The notes: generated by a model from the letters alone, not told the origin. A stretch of 64,000 bases of DNA from Rhyacophila brunnea (GCA_022495005.1 JAGYXB010002001.1:89541-153540); one strand, 5' to 3'; counted from the stretch's first letter, positions 12,439 through 24,950 are shown. A program made the numbers and translations.

Positions 12439-14070
12439 GTTAATTTATGCATGCGTGGTGATTCCTTAAAAAAATGAATAACATTTTGTAAAGCATTACA
12501 TTACATTCTGGTCATTAAAATAACTTTGTTAATTGTTAATTATGGAAATAATAATTTTAAATACGTAAGACGTTTTCCATGTCAGATGTAAAGGAATGAT
12601 GGGTAAGTAAGGTTAGATACTAACCTGATGGGCATCTTTTTCTGTTATTTTACATTTGGGTCGTTAGATGCCAAACTAAGAAGATTTACTTATGTATCCT
12701 TCGATGGGATTTCCATATAGTGTAAGCTTAGTACAGAAGTAAACACATAATAATATGTCCACAAATAAATTATACAATTGTTTGTAAAATTTTACACTGC
12801 ATAAATGCCGGTACAGAAGTATATATATATATTATGTACATCTACAAACATTGATATCATGCAATGGAATTAAATGTAGTTTAAAGTTTAAACTGTCGAC
12901 ACCGTAAAAACATGCACACTTTAATTCAAACAACGCTCTATGAGACCAAGCGTCGCTACTCATGGTGGAAAGGAAACATCTCTACATTTGCATGTTTGAC
13001 AGTGTATTTTAACACGTTTTTAATTTCCAGCTAAATGAAAAAGAACACGGGCATTTGTATAAAACCATTTTGTTTTTATACACTTGTTTACAAACAGTAA
13101 TGATGCTTTTTATTAGATTGCTGGCAGATGTATGTGTTTACAGATCCACATACGTCTGTTTTGGCTTTAGGCAACAAAACAAAGTGGTAATCTAATAATA
13201 ATGATATGATTATTTGGTATTACACATCTAACGTTGCCCGACCTGAGATGTCAAGTCACGTTACATAGGTTACTACATATTTTTTCATTTTAGTTATACA
13301 TTTAATTTACTTTTAGATATTCCTAGAAACATTAACAGAACAAACGGTGTCAGTAAATAATGATGCAGGTATATTATAAGTCTATATAATAGGTATGTAT
13401 TACGTTGGAAAAATCGGCATATTATAATATAAGTACTTTAAAATACTGTGAAACTAGTACGATAACACAACATACGATGGAGCTAAATTATTAGAACAGT
13501 TAGAAAAAGATTAATGGGATCGGTAATTTCTAAACTAATTTATGATTTCTATTAAAATGCCCGTTCATAAAAACTAATACGTTTGTGTGTATTGTTCTTT
13601 TTCAAATCTTAATTTTTAACTGAATTTTAAATGTACTAATATGTGTCGGAATCAGCCGAATTTGAAATTAAAATTGTCAGAGAGAATGATGTCGAGCGTT
13701 ACTTTTTCTTCTTCTTGTACATTCGTTCCATAGTGGAGAAACTGCACCTCATGTGGCACTTCTCAAAATCCTCACCAATTTTCTCGTTTTCTCTTAGGTT
13801 ATGGCAACATACAGTAGATCTGCCGGACATTTCTCGGAGTTGTATTGCGTATCAGAATATTGTATTGTAAATTGTAAAGCAGAATAATTGTGTGAAGTGT
13901 GAAAAATGAAGACTACACTGCAATAAGGGTGATTTATTCCGCTAATGTGTTCACTTTAATATTTAAATATTCCTTACGAGTGTCTGCTTTAATAGTTTAC
14001 ACAAATTAATTGCTATTCCTGTGAATTTTAAATAAAACAAATTGTTCAAATTTGTGTAGTATAATATTAT
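12439..14070. other. No recognisable feature
   Basis: AT-rich; a 75-codon plus-strand frame at 13643-13870 has no motif or splice sites and is not accepted as a gene. Confidence 0.4.
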
Positions 14071-14214
14071 ATTAATTATAAGGGCCCGCCGCGGGGTCTA
14101 GAACGATTTGGCGCCGGTTGACGCAATTCGAAAATAAATATACGTTAGGTACCTACTTATAGGTACTTTTAAAAATATATTTAATATTAATATTTATATT
14201 TAAATTATTATATT

Positions 14215-14400
14215 ATTGAACATTATATAATTTAGAAAAACACTTTCTGAGAGAGTATATTATAACCAATAGAAAAAATCTTTTTTGAAAAAAGTAAGCC
14301 ACCCGGCCGGGAACCGAACCCTGCATCTCCACGGGTAAACGCCCCAATCGTCGCATTTATCCAATATGCTACGGTGTGACATACTAATAGCGACAAATTT
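14215..14400 (-). mobile_element. SINE family A relic
   Basis: ATTGAACATTATATAATTTA is followed by a head with CGGGAACCGAACCCTGCATC, a decayed B box on the minus strand. Confidence 0.55.
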
Positions 14401-14929
14401 TAACTATTGGTCACTTTAATACCTACTCATCAGCGCTCTTCGAAATCAAGCTACTTTGGCAATATTATATTATTATTTAATAGTTGGTGAGAATTTAAAT
14501 ATGCACACGTAAATAATGATTTAATCGAGCATATGTTTAAGTTCCAACGAAAAAAGAGTTTTTTATTTTTATATAAAGCCTTAGGCATGGTAATTCTCAA
14601 TCCGCAATAAAGAAACATTATGTTAAGAGTAAAATGAATTAAAACTACTAAGTAGTAGATAGAAACTGATTAAAATTCCTCGTCTACGTTCTGTATACGT
14701 GTCTACGACAGTGCGGCGTCCAATTGTCCTGGCGCCCAGTTGTCCCATTCCTTCCGCCGTGTACCTTAAAACGTCACTGGATTACCCAGTTAAATTCAGT
14801 TATTATTTAATGCTTGGTCATTTCCGAGGAGAAATCTTAGGGATTTAATCTTATACCCCATCAACTTCTTCCTACATAATTACGAGGCGATTACGTTCTC
14901 GTTGTCCTGACAGCGTACACCTAGATATT

Positions 14930-15310
14930 CTAAGCACCTATGACGTCACCGGAGCGTAAAGCGAGCCGTCAAAGAAGCCGCGGGCAAATCGCCCGAAAGG
15001 GGGTGGAAGGGTAGCCGAGGGGCGCAATCGATAACGCCCCCTGAGCGCCCCCGCGTGAACCGCGAGCCTCTTCGTCCCACTCCACGAAGACGGATCCGCC
15101 GGTTCGGCCATTATTGACCTCCCGTGAATAGTTAATGCCCCGGGGGCGGTAGGGGATAGTCCGGCCCCGGGGTGGCGGGGTCCGGCCCTGGCGGGTTAGG
15201 ATAGCTTTACATTCTGTGTGGGTGGGTTGCGTTATTTCGGGACATGGCGCTACGGTGGATTAGATGTCTTAGGGTCCCCGGCGGCATCGATGGAAGTAAT
15301 TAATAGGTAT
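14930..15310. other. GC-rich island of unknown origin
   Basis: About 380 bp of very GC-rich sequence in an otherwise AT-rich region, with stretches such as GCCGCGGGCAAATCGCCCGA, GTCCGGCCCCGGGGTGGCGG and many CG dinucleotides. No frame longer than a few tens of codons is convincing. It could be the GC-rich untranslated part of a retroelement, a retroposed structural RNA, or a promoter. There is no neighbouring gene to decide. Confidence 0.6.
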
Positions 15311-15865
15311 CGCCATTCGCCACCCCCCATGGCTGACATTTTTATCACTTGACCGCATACAAGGCGCCAAGTAAAGCATGATTCCAATTATTATGTAGAA
15401 TACCTGAGTAACAGAAAAAATCTGTTAAGAACTGTAAATTAATATTATAGTATTACTTTGGCAAAAATAAATATTCTCCAGTCTTGGGGTAACAGTACCT
15501 ATAATTTATTTAGGTGTTGAGGATTTAACAACGAGAAGTATTCCGGTGACCAAATTGAGTAAACTGAATCCAATGTTAAATATGATGCCACTGTGATTCC
15601 ATAAAATGTTCTCAACATTCTGTTAAGTTTATTTCTAAAATGATCCTTTTTTCACGAAAGAGATTAATGTTTATTATTTTTATTAAAAAAACTATTAATT
15701 TTATTCCCAACCAGCATCCATCCGTTTTAAGTCAATATTATTAACCAATTTAACCACCTAATTATGACAAAATGAACTAATCTTTATGCGACTGAAGTGC
15801 TTCTCAAATTTTGCTAATATTGGCGGCTGGCTTTTGTCGTTTGAATCAAGGCATTAATAATAGAA

Positions 15866-16136
15866 TTGTGTCGCTGAGTTTCAAAACCCGATATAACACT
15901 TTTTTGAAATAATTAAGATATATATATCGATGGATTCGTTATTAAAATTTCTACATGAAAATTGTATCGCCTCTTTCAAAATCCGCTACGATTAACTGAC
16001 ATTTATGAAACAAAATCAATGCGTATATCAATACCCGCTATAACACTACTGAAACATTCAAAAACCTTTTTGGTTCAAAAAGTTTTTATTGATTTTCTCA
16101 ACATAATGAAATAGCGGGTTTTGAAACTCAGCGACG
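15866..16136. mobile_element. Small TIR element (GTCGCTGAGTTTCAAAACCCG)
   Basis: GTCGCTGAGTTTCAAAACCC on the left, GGGTTTTGAAACTCAGCGAC on the right, about 270 bp apart. Target duplication unclear. Confidence 0.75.
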
Positions 16137-16138
16137 CA

Positions 16139-16235
16139 GATACAGTGTCCCTCTGAAGTGGACGGAACTGATACGGTTTAATATTTAATAAAAGTGGAAT
16201 TAGTACTGTAAACTTGCGTTTTATTTAAATCAATA
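16139..16235 (+). repeat. Diverged Penelope-associated repeat
   Basis: GTCCCTCTGAAGTGGACGGAAC, then AATAAAAGTGGAATTAGTAC and GCGTTTTATTTAAATC. The GAAAC of the other copies is GGAAC here. It abuts the TIR element at 15866-16136. Confidence 0.6.
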
Positions 16236-16344
16236 GTACAATGTATTTCCACCATGAATTGACAACATCATAAAATAAAAAAAATTGTACTAACCTTGAT
16301 TTCTAACCAGTTGCTAATAGTTTAATTTATTTTAACGAATTAAT

Positions 16345-16510
16345 TCACAAGATTAAATGATGTGCCTAACATTCTTTATTGAACATACATAATTTAGAAA
16401 CACCTCATAAACAGAACAAATCTTGAAAAAAAATATGGTGCCCGACATGGCCCGCATCTACATGTATCGGATCCAGAGCATGTGCTTTGCCAATTAAGCC
16501 AGTCGCACTC
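16345..16510 (-). mobile_element. SINE family A relic
   Basis: It has ATTGAACATACATAATTTAG, AAACACCTCA and a tRNA-like head (GCTTTGCCAATTAAGCCAGT) reading on the minus strand. Confidence 0.6.
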
Positions 16511-16759
16511 TACCTAATTACGACGAAATTAATTAATAAATAATAATAATCATGCAACTGAAACACTGTTCAATGTTTGCTAATATTGGCGACTGGTTTT
16601 TTTGGTTTGAATCATTTTTTTATTGTTTCAAGATAAGCCAAGCCAAAACATTCTAATTTAAATAATAACGATATTGAGTTATAAACCATTTTTACGGGTC
16701 ATAATCCAATATTGCACAATATGTAAATAATAAAATTGATATTAATATTTTCCACGTGC

Positions 16760-17310
16760 CATAGAGAGACCGACGAAGATTTTTTGTGAATGGGCTAAAA
16801 ATACTCTCGACCTTAATTCTGGGCGGAAACGTCTTCTCTGGTAGAAAAATCGACAGTAGTGAGACGTTGTTTTAAAAGTTAATAATTACAAGATAAAAAG
16901 AACTTTTTATATACTTACAACGCTTTTAAATTTTCTGTTGAACCATATAAACTTGACTTGACTAGCTTAAACGATCAAAAAAATTTGTACTTTATAGAAA
17001 TACTGAATAATGAAATGTCATTTCATATTGATTTCCATAAAAACGCACGTATATATTAATAATTTAGTTGCTAGGACCCCAGACCCCTAGCAACCAATAA
17101 TGGTGTTGAAATAACTTTTCATACAAAACAGAATTAACTGAAAATGAATTCAATTCTACTTAAAGATGGCTAAAAGTATTAAAAGAATGCATGTGCACCG
17201 TGTTCTGATATATTCTAAAAGTTTCAAATGTCTAGCTAGTCGGGAAGTTAGTTAATAATCGATTGCAAGATTTGTACCGGACAAATAAGAATACGAGCTA
17301 AAAAAAACGT
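16760..17310 (-). repeat. Repeat B, uninterrupted copy
   Basis: This is the reverse-complement counterpart of 36895-37770, including TTTTCTGTTGAACCATATAA at the position where MITE-A sits in the other copy. The two copies differ by scattered substitutions and small indels. I cannot place it in a transposon class. Confidence 0.75.
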
Positions 17311-17710
17311 TGTAAAAATGAGCTGTCCGTTATTTTCAACGGAATTTTCATTTCTCGTTTCAGTTTCGCGCTTTTTATTTTAATGAGCTATAAAACGTGT
17401 CATCTCCGATTCTGGACGGAATGATTTTTTCGGCGAAAATAAAAATTAGCCCCGTTGCACACAGACAATCTGTCATAAATCGATACTTTCGCCAATGTTG
17501 CAAATCTCTTCCACGTGCACATTCGGGACCATGCTGGAATAGTGATGTCATGTGGCTGAGCCGAAACGAATGCATAGTAGCTGAAATCTGGTACACGCGA
17601 CAGGCAGATGTACGGCATTATATTAAGTTATATCTGTCTTGTAAATGACAAAAAATCACATTTCGACGTGTTGCAGTCGAGGCGAGTTTCTATTTGCGAC
17701 CAGGCTAAGC

Positions 17711-17878
17711 ATGAAAGAATTTTTACACACTACGGGCGTCTTGAAACGAAAAAGTTTGAAAACAATTGCACTACATTATTATAAAACAGCAGTGATGGCA
17801 CATTCATCCCGAACCTTTTTTCAAAAAAATCATGAAAAAAGATTAGAAGATATAAAAAAAACTTTTGTTCTAAATCAG
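17711..17878 (+). CDS. Possible coding exon, unidentified
   Basis: An open frame from ATG at 17711 encodes a basic, coding-like 56-codon stretch (MKEFLHTTGVLKRKSLKTI, MAHSSRTFFQKNHEKRLED) and ends at a good donor CA|GTAAGG. An AG that could be an acceptor lies about 10 bp before the ATG. I do not recognise the protein. It lies on the same strand as DRC7, 9.5 kb upstream, and could be a 5' exon of that gene, a first exon of another gene, or chance. The upstream 17340-17640 stretch is richer in CG dinucleotides than its surroundings. Confidence 0.25.
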
Positions 17879-18816
17879 TAAGGTAAACTTATATGATTAA
17901 TCACAGGCTCATTGAAGTTAAATGACCAGAGCAAACCATAGCCGCATCGCACCATACCCGATCGTAATCGGACATTTCACGGGACCCTACGTTTATTTAT
18001 ATTTATGAATCATCAGTATTTTTTAAGACTGGGAATGCCTCAGGAGCCCAAGACTATCGGCATACACTCAAGTGTACTGAGATTTAATGGATTGGGAGGA
18101 TTGCTATAAAGTATAAACATACCATATTATTAGTGTGAGGCTTGATAATTTTGACAGAAAATAAGTCATATTAACATCGGCACCGAGCGAGAAAAAGCGA
18201 TGTTGGAAATAATAGACTCGATATAAATGCTAGTTGAGAGTAGCAACCGAAACAATGATCACATTCATCCTTCTCATTGCTGCGCGCTAGAAGATATCGT
18301 TACTGCGCATGTTCAAAGATTATTTTTGTTTCACTGTAAAAAGCACGGAACTCAGAAATAATGGGTACTTTTCCTTCTGGGTGTGGTAGTAAAAAGGTTT
18401 AATTCTCAAGAAAGGAGATATATGGGATACATTTTAACGTGTGTTAAAGAATATTATGTTATTTTCAATAGTTACGTCTGTTACCAAAACACGCATTCAT
18501 ATTGGTAATATTTAAGGAGATTCCGGATGTTTTGTGTTTCAACTTTCAAGTATTTTATAGCCTGACCGTCATTAAGTCATAAACAAAATTTGGCTTAAAA
18601 ATCATAGTCTATGTCAACTAAATGTGTATTTATATCTTATTGACCTGTTCTGTGGTGCAAAGTATGTAAGTTTTTAAGTCGCAAAAAATAGCGCAGACGT
18701 ATGGTAGGTACGTAAGAGTGCAGCCCAAGTGTTCACCGCTGATATCACAGTTCCGAACCACAAGTGTGGCTGCCACCGATCGCAGCTACAATTGCTCGTT
18801 TCTGTTTAGGCCTCAA

Positions 18817-19207
18817 CAGTGATGTCCCTAGATAAAATACCGCCCCCGGGCAGCGCCGAAATGCCGCCCCATTTTATATACAGTATTTTTATCATCCTTT
18901 CATGAGTCCAATAACTAAGAAATGTATTGTATGGATACATTACTAACAAAATATCAGATTGTAATTATTTTCAAATCTGCACGTGTCGTTTCTGGTCACC
19001 AAGGACTTCGAAGGGCAACGGAAGTAAACTAGATATCGCGAACCCGACAAAATCAGTGAGCTGATTTTTTTAATGGAAGATATTTTCGTTATTACTAAGT
19101 TTAGGTACCTAGCTATTTCTATATATTCCAAATGATTCTCGTCGATTGCGGAGTAACTGCCGCCCCTAAGCGGCGCTCAATCTGCATACCCCCACGGGAC
19201 GTCACTG
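18817..19207. mobile_element. CAGTGACGTCCC-ended hAT MITE, copy 2
   Basis: 391 bp, CAGTGATGTCCCTAGATAAA at one end and CACGGGACGTCACTG at the other. Perfect 8-bp duplications GGCCTCAA at 18809-18816 and 19208-19215. Orientation is opposite to the 11952 copy. Confidence 0.92.
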
Positions 19208-19323
19208 GGCCTCAAGTATATGTTCAATCGAGAATTTCTCAATGACTTATTTCTTGACTTTATGGTTACAAGTTGTTCGTAAACTCAAATTATTAAAAAC
19301 ATATAATGGAGACATTCTAATAC

Positions 19324-19935
19324 ATGTTTATGGTAAAGTACCTGAGGTTGCATGGATACTATCCGTGGCTTTTTCCAATTGACTTTCTCTTAGGCATGCT
19401 CACATACTGCAGTCTGCAATTTAGAAGAAATCTTTATTTAGCTACGTATTTTTTTCGACTTAAACGAGGTATAAATGAGAACTCTGCCATTCTGGGCAGT
19501 GTTGACCTGTGTGTCCCTGATAACTATCTTAGAAATAGAGAACATCAGTTGTTTATTCTCTCAAGGTGCAGAACCAACCTGCCACTGGTAATGCCAATTG
19601 GGAGGGCGATAGCTATGTTCAAGAAATTGCTTCGGGTGTTGATATATTCCACCTACGTGAGAATGAGTTTAGGTGGACGTTGTTTTATAAATTCTTAAAA
19701 TAGGGTCTGCTTAACTCACCCGGTGTACTTCCTTGTACCTAGCTAATTTATATTTTTTGTATGTACACATTTCTACTGTTTAATAACTTACTATCTATCT
19801 CTATACTGATCTATCTCTTTTTTATGTAATACTGTTTTATATTTCTTTTTTTCTAAATGTCATGTTGTGAACGTCTTAAACTTATAATTTGTAATGTCCA
19901 CAATATGTTAAATATAAATTGAATTAAAGTGTATT
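19324..19935 (+). pseudogene. Non-LTR retrotransposon 3' end (RT C-terminus plus UTR)
   Basis: The frame ends in the conserved C-terminal pattern of Jockey/I-group-like ORF2 proteins: FFRLKRGINENSAILGSV, then LCVPDNYLRNREHQLF and RCRTNLPLVMPIGRAI. A frameshift near 19620 moves the last residues (VDIFHLRENEFRWTLF) to another frame. The stop is at about 19700 and is followed by GGGTCTGCTTAACTCACCCG and a 3' UTR shared with 24721-24950. The 5' portion is missing, as in typical truncated LINE copies. Confidence 0.72.
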
Positions 19936-20469
19936 TTGTTGGTAGTAATTTATTATATGTATAAGTATATTATAAATTTTCGAAAGTATTCCGTGTGCGT
20001 CATACATTATGTAGCGACGTCTTTGCTATCGCGTCATGTTGTTTGAATATGAAAATGTGCTAGTCATGACGCAGCCCTGAAACAATTTTTAACGAAATAA
20101 TCAGGCGAATAATATTAGCCGTAAAGTCATAAGTCAAATTCCCATTCACAACAAAATATGTGTTTCTAAGCGCTTTTCAAGTATAAAGTTTACCGAGCGG
20201 AGGATGCAGCGGAGAGAGAGAAATTGAAATATTGTTATGAGCGGTTTATTTACTAACAAAGCGAGAGTTTATTCACTCGGTTACGATAATGTCCAAAGTT
20301 ATTGTACGAGGTAAAACTTTTATAGTAGCGTAAAAATGGGGCGACCACGTGGCGGCAGCTGTTATTGCGATCGGGAAAAGTAAAATAATATATTTTCACT
20401 ATCGCTGTATTATAATATATTGTGGATATTCTATAAGAGACATCGGTACAAGTCGGTTTACGGGAAGCC

Positions 20470-20590
20470 AGGCTTCAAAATTATATAAATAGATTATCTA
20501 CAACGTTTAAGGAATGTCCAGGCTTATGCTCTGGAAATACCATAAAATCTCCATTTTGACTTACGTGGCGCACATGGAAGCACGTGGAGC
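20470..20590 (+). repeat. Short end fragment of the fold-back element arm
   Basis: GGCTTCAAAATTATATAAAT through CTCCATTTTGACTTACGTGG matches the outer end of the 42605-side arm. It is followed directly by a SINE-like sequence. Confidence 0.7.
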
Positions 20591-20720
20591 ACTTAATTTG
20601 AGCATGAATTTATTCGATGGATACAAGTTCAAATTCTGCTTAGTAGAAATATTTTTTCTAATGCCTATGTATATTTTTGAGGTGTTTATTATTATTATTC
20701 ATCGAATTAAAAAAAAGTAT
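20590..20720 (+). mobile_element. SINE family A relic
   Basis: GATGGATACAAGTTCAAATT (B-box remains) followed by TTGAGGTGTTTATTATTATT. Confidence 0.45.
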
Positions 20721-20874
20721 ATTTTTTAATTAGGGGCACGTCAGGCTAAAACATTCAAGATACGTTATTATGAATATAATTACAGAAATTCATACACAGT
20801 ATCAGCTAGTGGAATTATGATCCAATGTTATGAATATAATGCATATATTTTTTCATACAAAACAGTTCTTCTTC

Positions 20875-21250
20875 TTATTGTGCCATCCCCTAGCGGAGGT
20901 CGGCCACCATCAAGGCGATCTTATCTTTGTCGTCTGTGTTCAGTGGAGCTGCACTCGTACCAATCACGGAGGTTCTTAAGCCACGAAATGCGGCGCCGTC
21001 CTCTGCTACGCTTCCCATTGATCTTTCCTTGAATGACAAGTTGGGGAATGGTATATTTTTGTCCTCTCATAATGTGGCCGAGGTACTGTAATTTTCTGGT
21101 TTTGATACTACGTAGAACTTTTCGGTCCTTCCCCATTCGATTGAGAATTACAACATTTGTCACCCGGTCAGTCCACGGAATTTTGAGGATGCGTCTATAT
21201 ACAGCCACATCTCGAAAACAGTTAACGTGCTTGAATACTATTGCAAGCAT
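20875..21250 (-). pseudogene. Non-LTR retrotransposon ORF2 C-terminal fragment
   Basis: The minus-strand reading gives YRRILKIPWTDRVTNVVILN, RMGKDRKVLRSIKTRKLQYL and GHIMRGQKYTIPQLVIQGKI, then RSRGRRRISWLKNLRDWY. This is the tail of an endonuclease-reverse transcriptase (RTE/'craniofacial development protein 2-like' type). A frameshift precedes the final KIALMVADLR and the (GAA)n tail near 20870. Confidence 0.8.
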
Positions 21251-21284
21251 AAATACAACACATTATAATAATATATATTCTATA

Positions 21285-21470
21285 TATTCTTTTCAACACT
21301 ACAATAGGCCATGGTGCCCAATGACAGTAGTGTAGTAATTAATATTAGTGAAATAATTACAAACACTCAGGCTTTTAGAAAATAGAAAATCACATCTCAC
21401 CAGTGACCTCACCGGGAATCGTACCCAGAGCCCCCAGATTAGAAGTCAATGAATACACATATACGTGGTG
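21285..21470 (-). mobile_element. SINE family B relic
   Basis: ACACTACAATAGGCCATGGT, GACAGTAGTGTAG, then CACCGGGAATCGTACCCAGA as a decayed B box on the minus strand. Related copies at 22250-22440 and 26155-26310. Confidence 0.55.
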
Positions 21471-21714
21471 ATGTGATACCTGCTCATAACTCTTTTTTTT
21501 TTAATGCTTAGTACCTCAATTGTAGTTTAAAACCTATTTTTTGAACAAACTTAATTTTAACTAATGTTTTAAACGCAGTTATGAAAGATGTTTATGGTCA
21601 ATTTCGATATTAATATTTTAGGATTATCTATCGATAATATTCTGGTAAGGCAAAATCGTTCAGATTTTTTGCAGATAAAATATGAAAAATTGTCCAGTTA
21701 TTATTGTGTCACGG

Positions 21715-21960
21715 TCGCCCCAGCGAGCATAACAATTTTTCCCTCCCCCGTCGCTTTTCATTCAATAAAAACTCCATTCATACAAACCGCCGGCGCCCGT
21801 AGTGGGGGAGGAGTGCTACGGCGTAGACCCAGTCGTAGCCTCGTAGTACTACGCTTTGCAGGCGGGGGAGTGGAGTGGTCGGAGGGGGGGGGGGAGTGGG
21901 GCTGCAGTCACAACTCGTCGTAGACCCATTTATTAAAAAGTTTCGCGCAAGAGAGGGAAA
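21715..21960. other. GC-rich segment, possible promoter-like or repeat
   Basis: It contains CGCCGGCGCCCGTAGTGGGG and an almost uninterrupted G-run near 21887-21893. The TGTCACGGTCGCCCC at its start and CAGTCACAACTCG near its end give weak inverted similarity. No gene follows. Confidence 0.3.
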
Positions 21961-22249
21961 AAATATTCATACAATTTTATTGGGCTGTTGCGGGTATTAT
22001 TATTTTCCGCTCGACCTAGTGGCAATCTAATAACGTGTTTTGTGTGAAAGTTGAAGGTTTTGTTTCTACTTTCAGTGATGTTTGATTGAAATTATTGTTT
22101 TATGTAACGATATAAGTGTATTGTTAGTATAATGTTTTATGAATCACAGTATTGCTCTAATTAACAGGTTTATTTTGTCAACAATAAATCAAAAATCAAA
22201 CTGTGTATTTTCTTTATTCAATGAATTATATACACAAAATGTTTATTCT

Positions 22250-22440
22250 TTTTTAACACTACAACAGTATATAAAGGACATTAGTGTAATAGTAGTTAAA
22301 CAGTATTGTAGCATTAAAAGTGAAACAAATACCTAACCACTCAAGCATTCACTCAGAAGTTCACAAATGAGTATTGTGACCTCACCAGGAATGAAACCCG
22401 GGTACCCGAATAAGAATCTAGTGTCTCACGTAATGAATTG
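22250..22440 (-). mobile_element. SINE family B relic
   Basis: AACACTACAACAGTATATAA followed by GTGACCTCACCAGGAATGAA and ACCCGGGTACCCGAATAAG. Same layout as 21285-21470. Confidence 0.55.
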
Positions 22441-22489
22441 TTAAGGAATTTAAGAAAATCTTCTTCTCCTTTGACCATACTTAATTAGA

Positions 22490-22960
22490 GCACATGGACA
22501 CTATACGGCGTCTCTAAGAATCCCAGTCGCTTCTAATCTTCTTGCATTATCCCAGGCCATTGTCAGCAGCTCGTAGCTCCATCTCCACCGTATTTACTCT
22601 GTGTATCTGTTGCATGTGACCGAGTCTAGTCCAACGTTGCCTATGTATACTCCACTCTCTTATGATCTCGTTACTTTTAAAGTTATACCACCGCATAGTC
22701 AGTGCGCTGCAAACATTTATTATCTAAGCTCAGTAGGTATACGGTTGCTCAGAGCCTTCAAACGGTGCCATGACTCGCTACCGTAAAGCAGTACCGTCAG
22801 AATACAAGCATCGAATAGGCGGCATTTGATTTAACCGCGTACAGTCTTGTATCTCTGATATTCCGCATCGAGTTGAATGTTTCTCCAGCCATTCCCATTC
22901 GGATGGCTAGCTCTGTTTGCAAAGTGTTATTTCCCGTAATGTGCATCCTCGGGTATTTAA
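22490..22960 (-). pseudogene. Degenerate non-LTR reverse transcriptase
   Basis: Across frame breaks the minus strand reads YLGMHITGNNTLQTELAIRM, FNSMRN, RLYAVKSNAAYSMLVF and a YGSESW-like motif. This is the region after the RT fingers in RTE-type LINEs ('F-N-S-L-R-N ... LLYGSE-W'). Many stops. Confidence 0.6.
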
Positions 22961-23250
22961 TGCTATATGAATACCGACATCATTGATTATACATCAGATG
23001 ATTTGGTACACTTAAAAATATGATTAGGTATTTGACAAAATATGTCTAAACTTTTACTATGCAAGAAAAAATGGAATATATTTCAATGTACATACTGTAC
23101 AATGACTTGTTGAAGTTTTAAAATATTTTTTATTGTGAAATTTTGGAAGCTATTGTCCTCTGTCCAGGTGACATGTAGGAATAGTGGAAAGCATAACATC
23201 ATAAAAATCTATGCTCTGTACCTACTCGATGATATATAATAATATTATAT

Positions 23251-24126
23251 CAGTGGCAAAGGGTGGAGGTAGGCTGTTAGGATCCGACATCAATAGTGCA
23301 CGACAAACTTTGCCAGTCGTTCTGTTATGTCCTAGTGATGAGTGCTTTAAGGAAACAGGTGATTTGGGCTGGCAGGTATCCTGTATGGTTTGATGGTGTT
23401 AACTTTCCTTAAGTTACTTACCAGAATTGCGACACTGTGAAACTCCTTGATGTAATTCTTCACAGGTACGTAGGTAGGTAGGTAGGTACTCGTAGTTTTG
23501 TCAGGAGAGTTACCTTCTAAGTTGCTGGAGCGGTGGGCGTTGATAATTGATTTTGAATATTTCTAATTTGATACAGTCAAGTAGGTATTTTATATTATAT
23601 TATATTGTTTATTTAAAAGCTTAAAGTTTGTATGATTCAATAATCAAATGGTATTGTAAATTTGATAGGTGTGATGCCTTATTAGTGTACACAACAGTAC
23701 ATATTTTTGTTTTCATTAAACAAAGAAACAAATTGCAGATAGTGTTGATTAATTTTTTAAATTAATTTGAACAGAGAACATAATCAAAAAATATTCATTT
23801 ATCTGTATAATAAAATATAATATATCTCAAACTATGTCATTAAATCATACATAATTTTAGATATTTTATAGATAGAAGAATGTTTTTTGATTTTTGTTTT
23901 TGACAGTTTAAGCTAAGCAACGCTGGCATGAATTAAAAAAAACTAACTAACATAAATATGATATCTACTACGTATTGTTGTTTGGTCTAGGCAGAGTTTA
24001 ATTGAATTTATAAAACTAACCAGCACCATCTGTAATTGCTATTCTTAGTTCAATGAAAACAAATACGTATGATTGAAAAAGTTTAATATGCACTATTTAT
24101 GTCGGACCATAACAACCTTCGCCACT
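23251..24126. mobile_element. CAGTGGCGAAGG-family hAT element, longer copy
   Basis: Left end CAGTGGCAAAGGGTGGAGGT followed by TCCGACATCAATAGTGCACG; right end AATATGCACTATTTATGTCG then CCTTCGCCACTT. The flanks are both ATATTAT-like, so the duplication cannot be read reliably in this AT-rich context. Confidence 0.78.
23465..23490. repeat. (GTAG)n microsatellite
   Basis: ACGTAGGTAGGTAGGTAGGT tract; a shorter one lies at about 400-415. Confidence 0.85.
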
Positions 24127-24720
24127 TATATTATTTATGTCTTATAATAATATATCACTTTAAAAAATTAACACACTTATCTATAAAGTTGATGCTCGTA
24201 GCAGTCGTAGCTTCTGTTTGATAGTTAAATATTCTACGAAATCAAAAAGTCGGAAAGAGTGATTCTAATGATAGATTTATTAGACAATTGACACGGAAAA
24301 ACAACACCCCGGAGTATCAGACATTAAATAATACATATATACAGTTCACAGAGTTTTTTTCTCACGGTCGCCTATAAATGGAAAAATATCAATTCTGTAT
24401 AATAGTATGATGTACCTTGCCGTTAATAATTATTGGTCTATTTTACTATTAGCATTTGTCCGCTTTAGCCCACATCAAAGACTTAATAGAGTTTTGTATC
24501 GCATTTATTGTGATTCAAGATGGTATGCCGTTTTTTTTGGTAACAAACTGTGTGTTCAAAAAAAAATAAAAATTAAAATATATCCTACGAAAAAGGTAAA
24601 GAGTTAAAAAAATATAAAGTATATTATTGAAATTAGACAATGAAATTCATTACATACTTTAAAAAAATATATATATATTATTGAATAGTAATAATATTCT
24701 GACATAAACTTAACTTAACT

Positions 24721-24950
24721 TAAAATAGGGTCTGCTTAACTCATCCGGTGTACTTCCTTGTACCTATCTAATTAATATTTTTGCATGTACATATTTCTAC
24801 TGTTTAATAACATACTATGTATCTCTTTTTATGTAACACTTATTGTTTTAAGTATACTTCTTTGTTTCTATATGTCATGTTGTGCACGTCTTAAACTTAT
24901 AATTTGTAATGTCCACAATATGTTAAAAATAAATTGAAATTGAAACATTT
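24721..24950 (+). mobile_element. 5'-truncated LINE copy: 3' UTR only
   Basis: AAAATAGGGTCTGCTTAACT to CAATATGTTAAAAATAAATT matches 19696-19925 closely, with AACTTATAATTTGTAATGTC in both. It shows that this UTR belongs to a mobile LINE. Confidence 0.8.

Noticed and set aside
13643..13870. 75-codon plus-strand frame as a gene
   Set aside because: No start context, splice sites, motif or neighbouring exons; composition like the surrounding AT-rich DNA.
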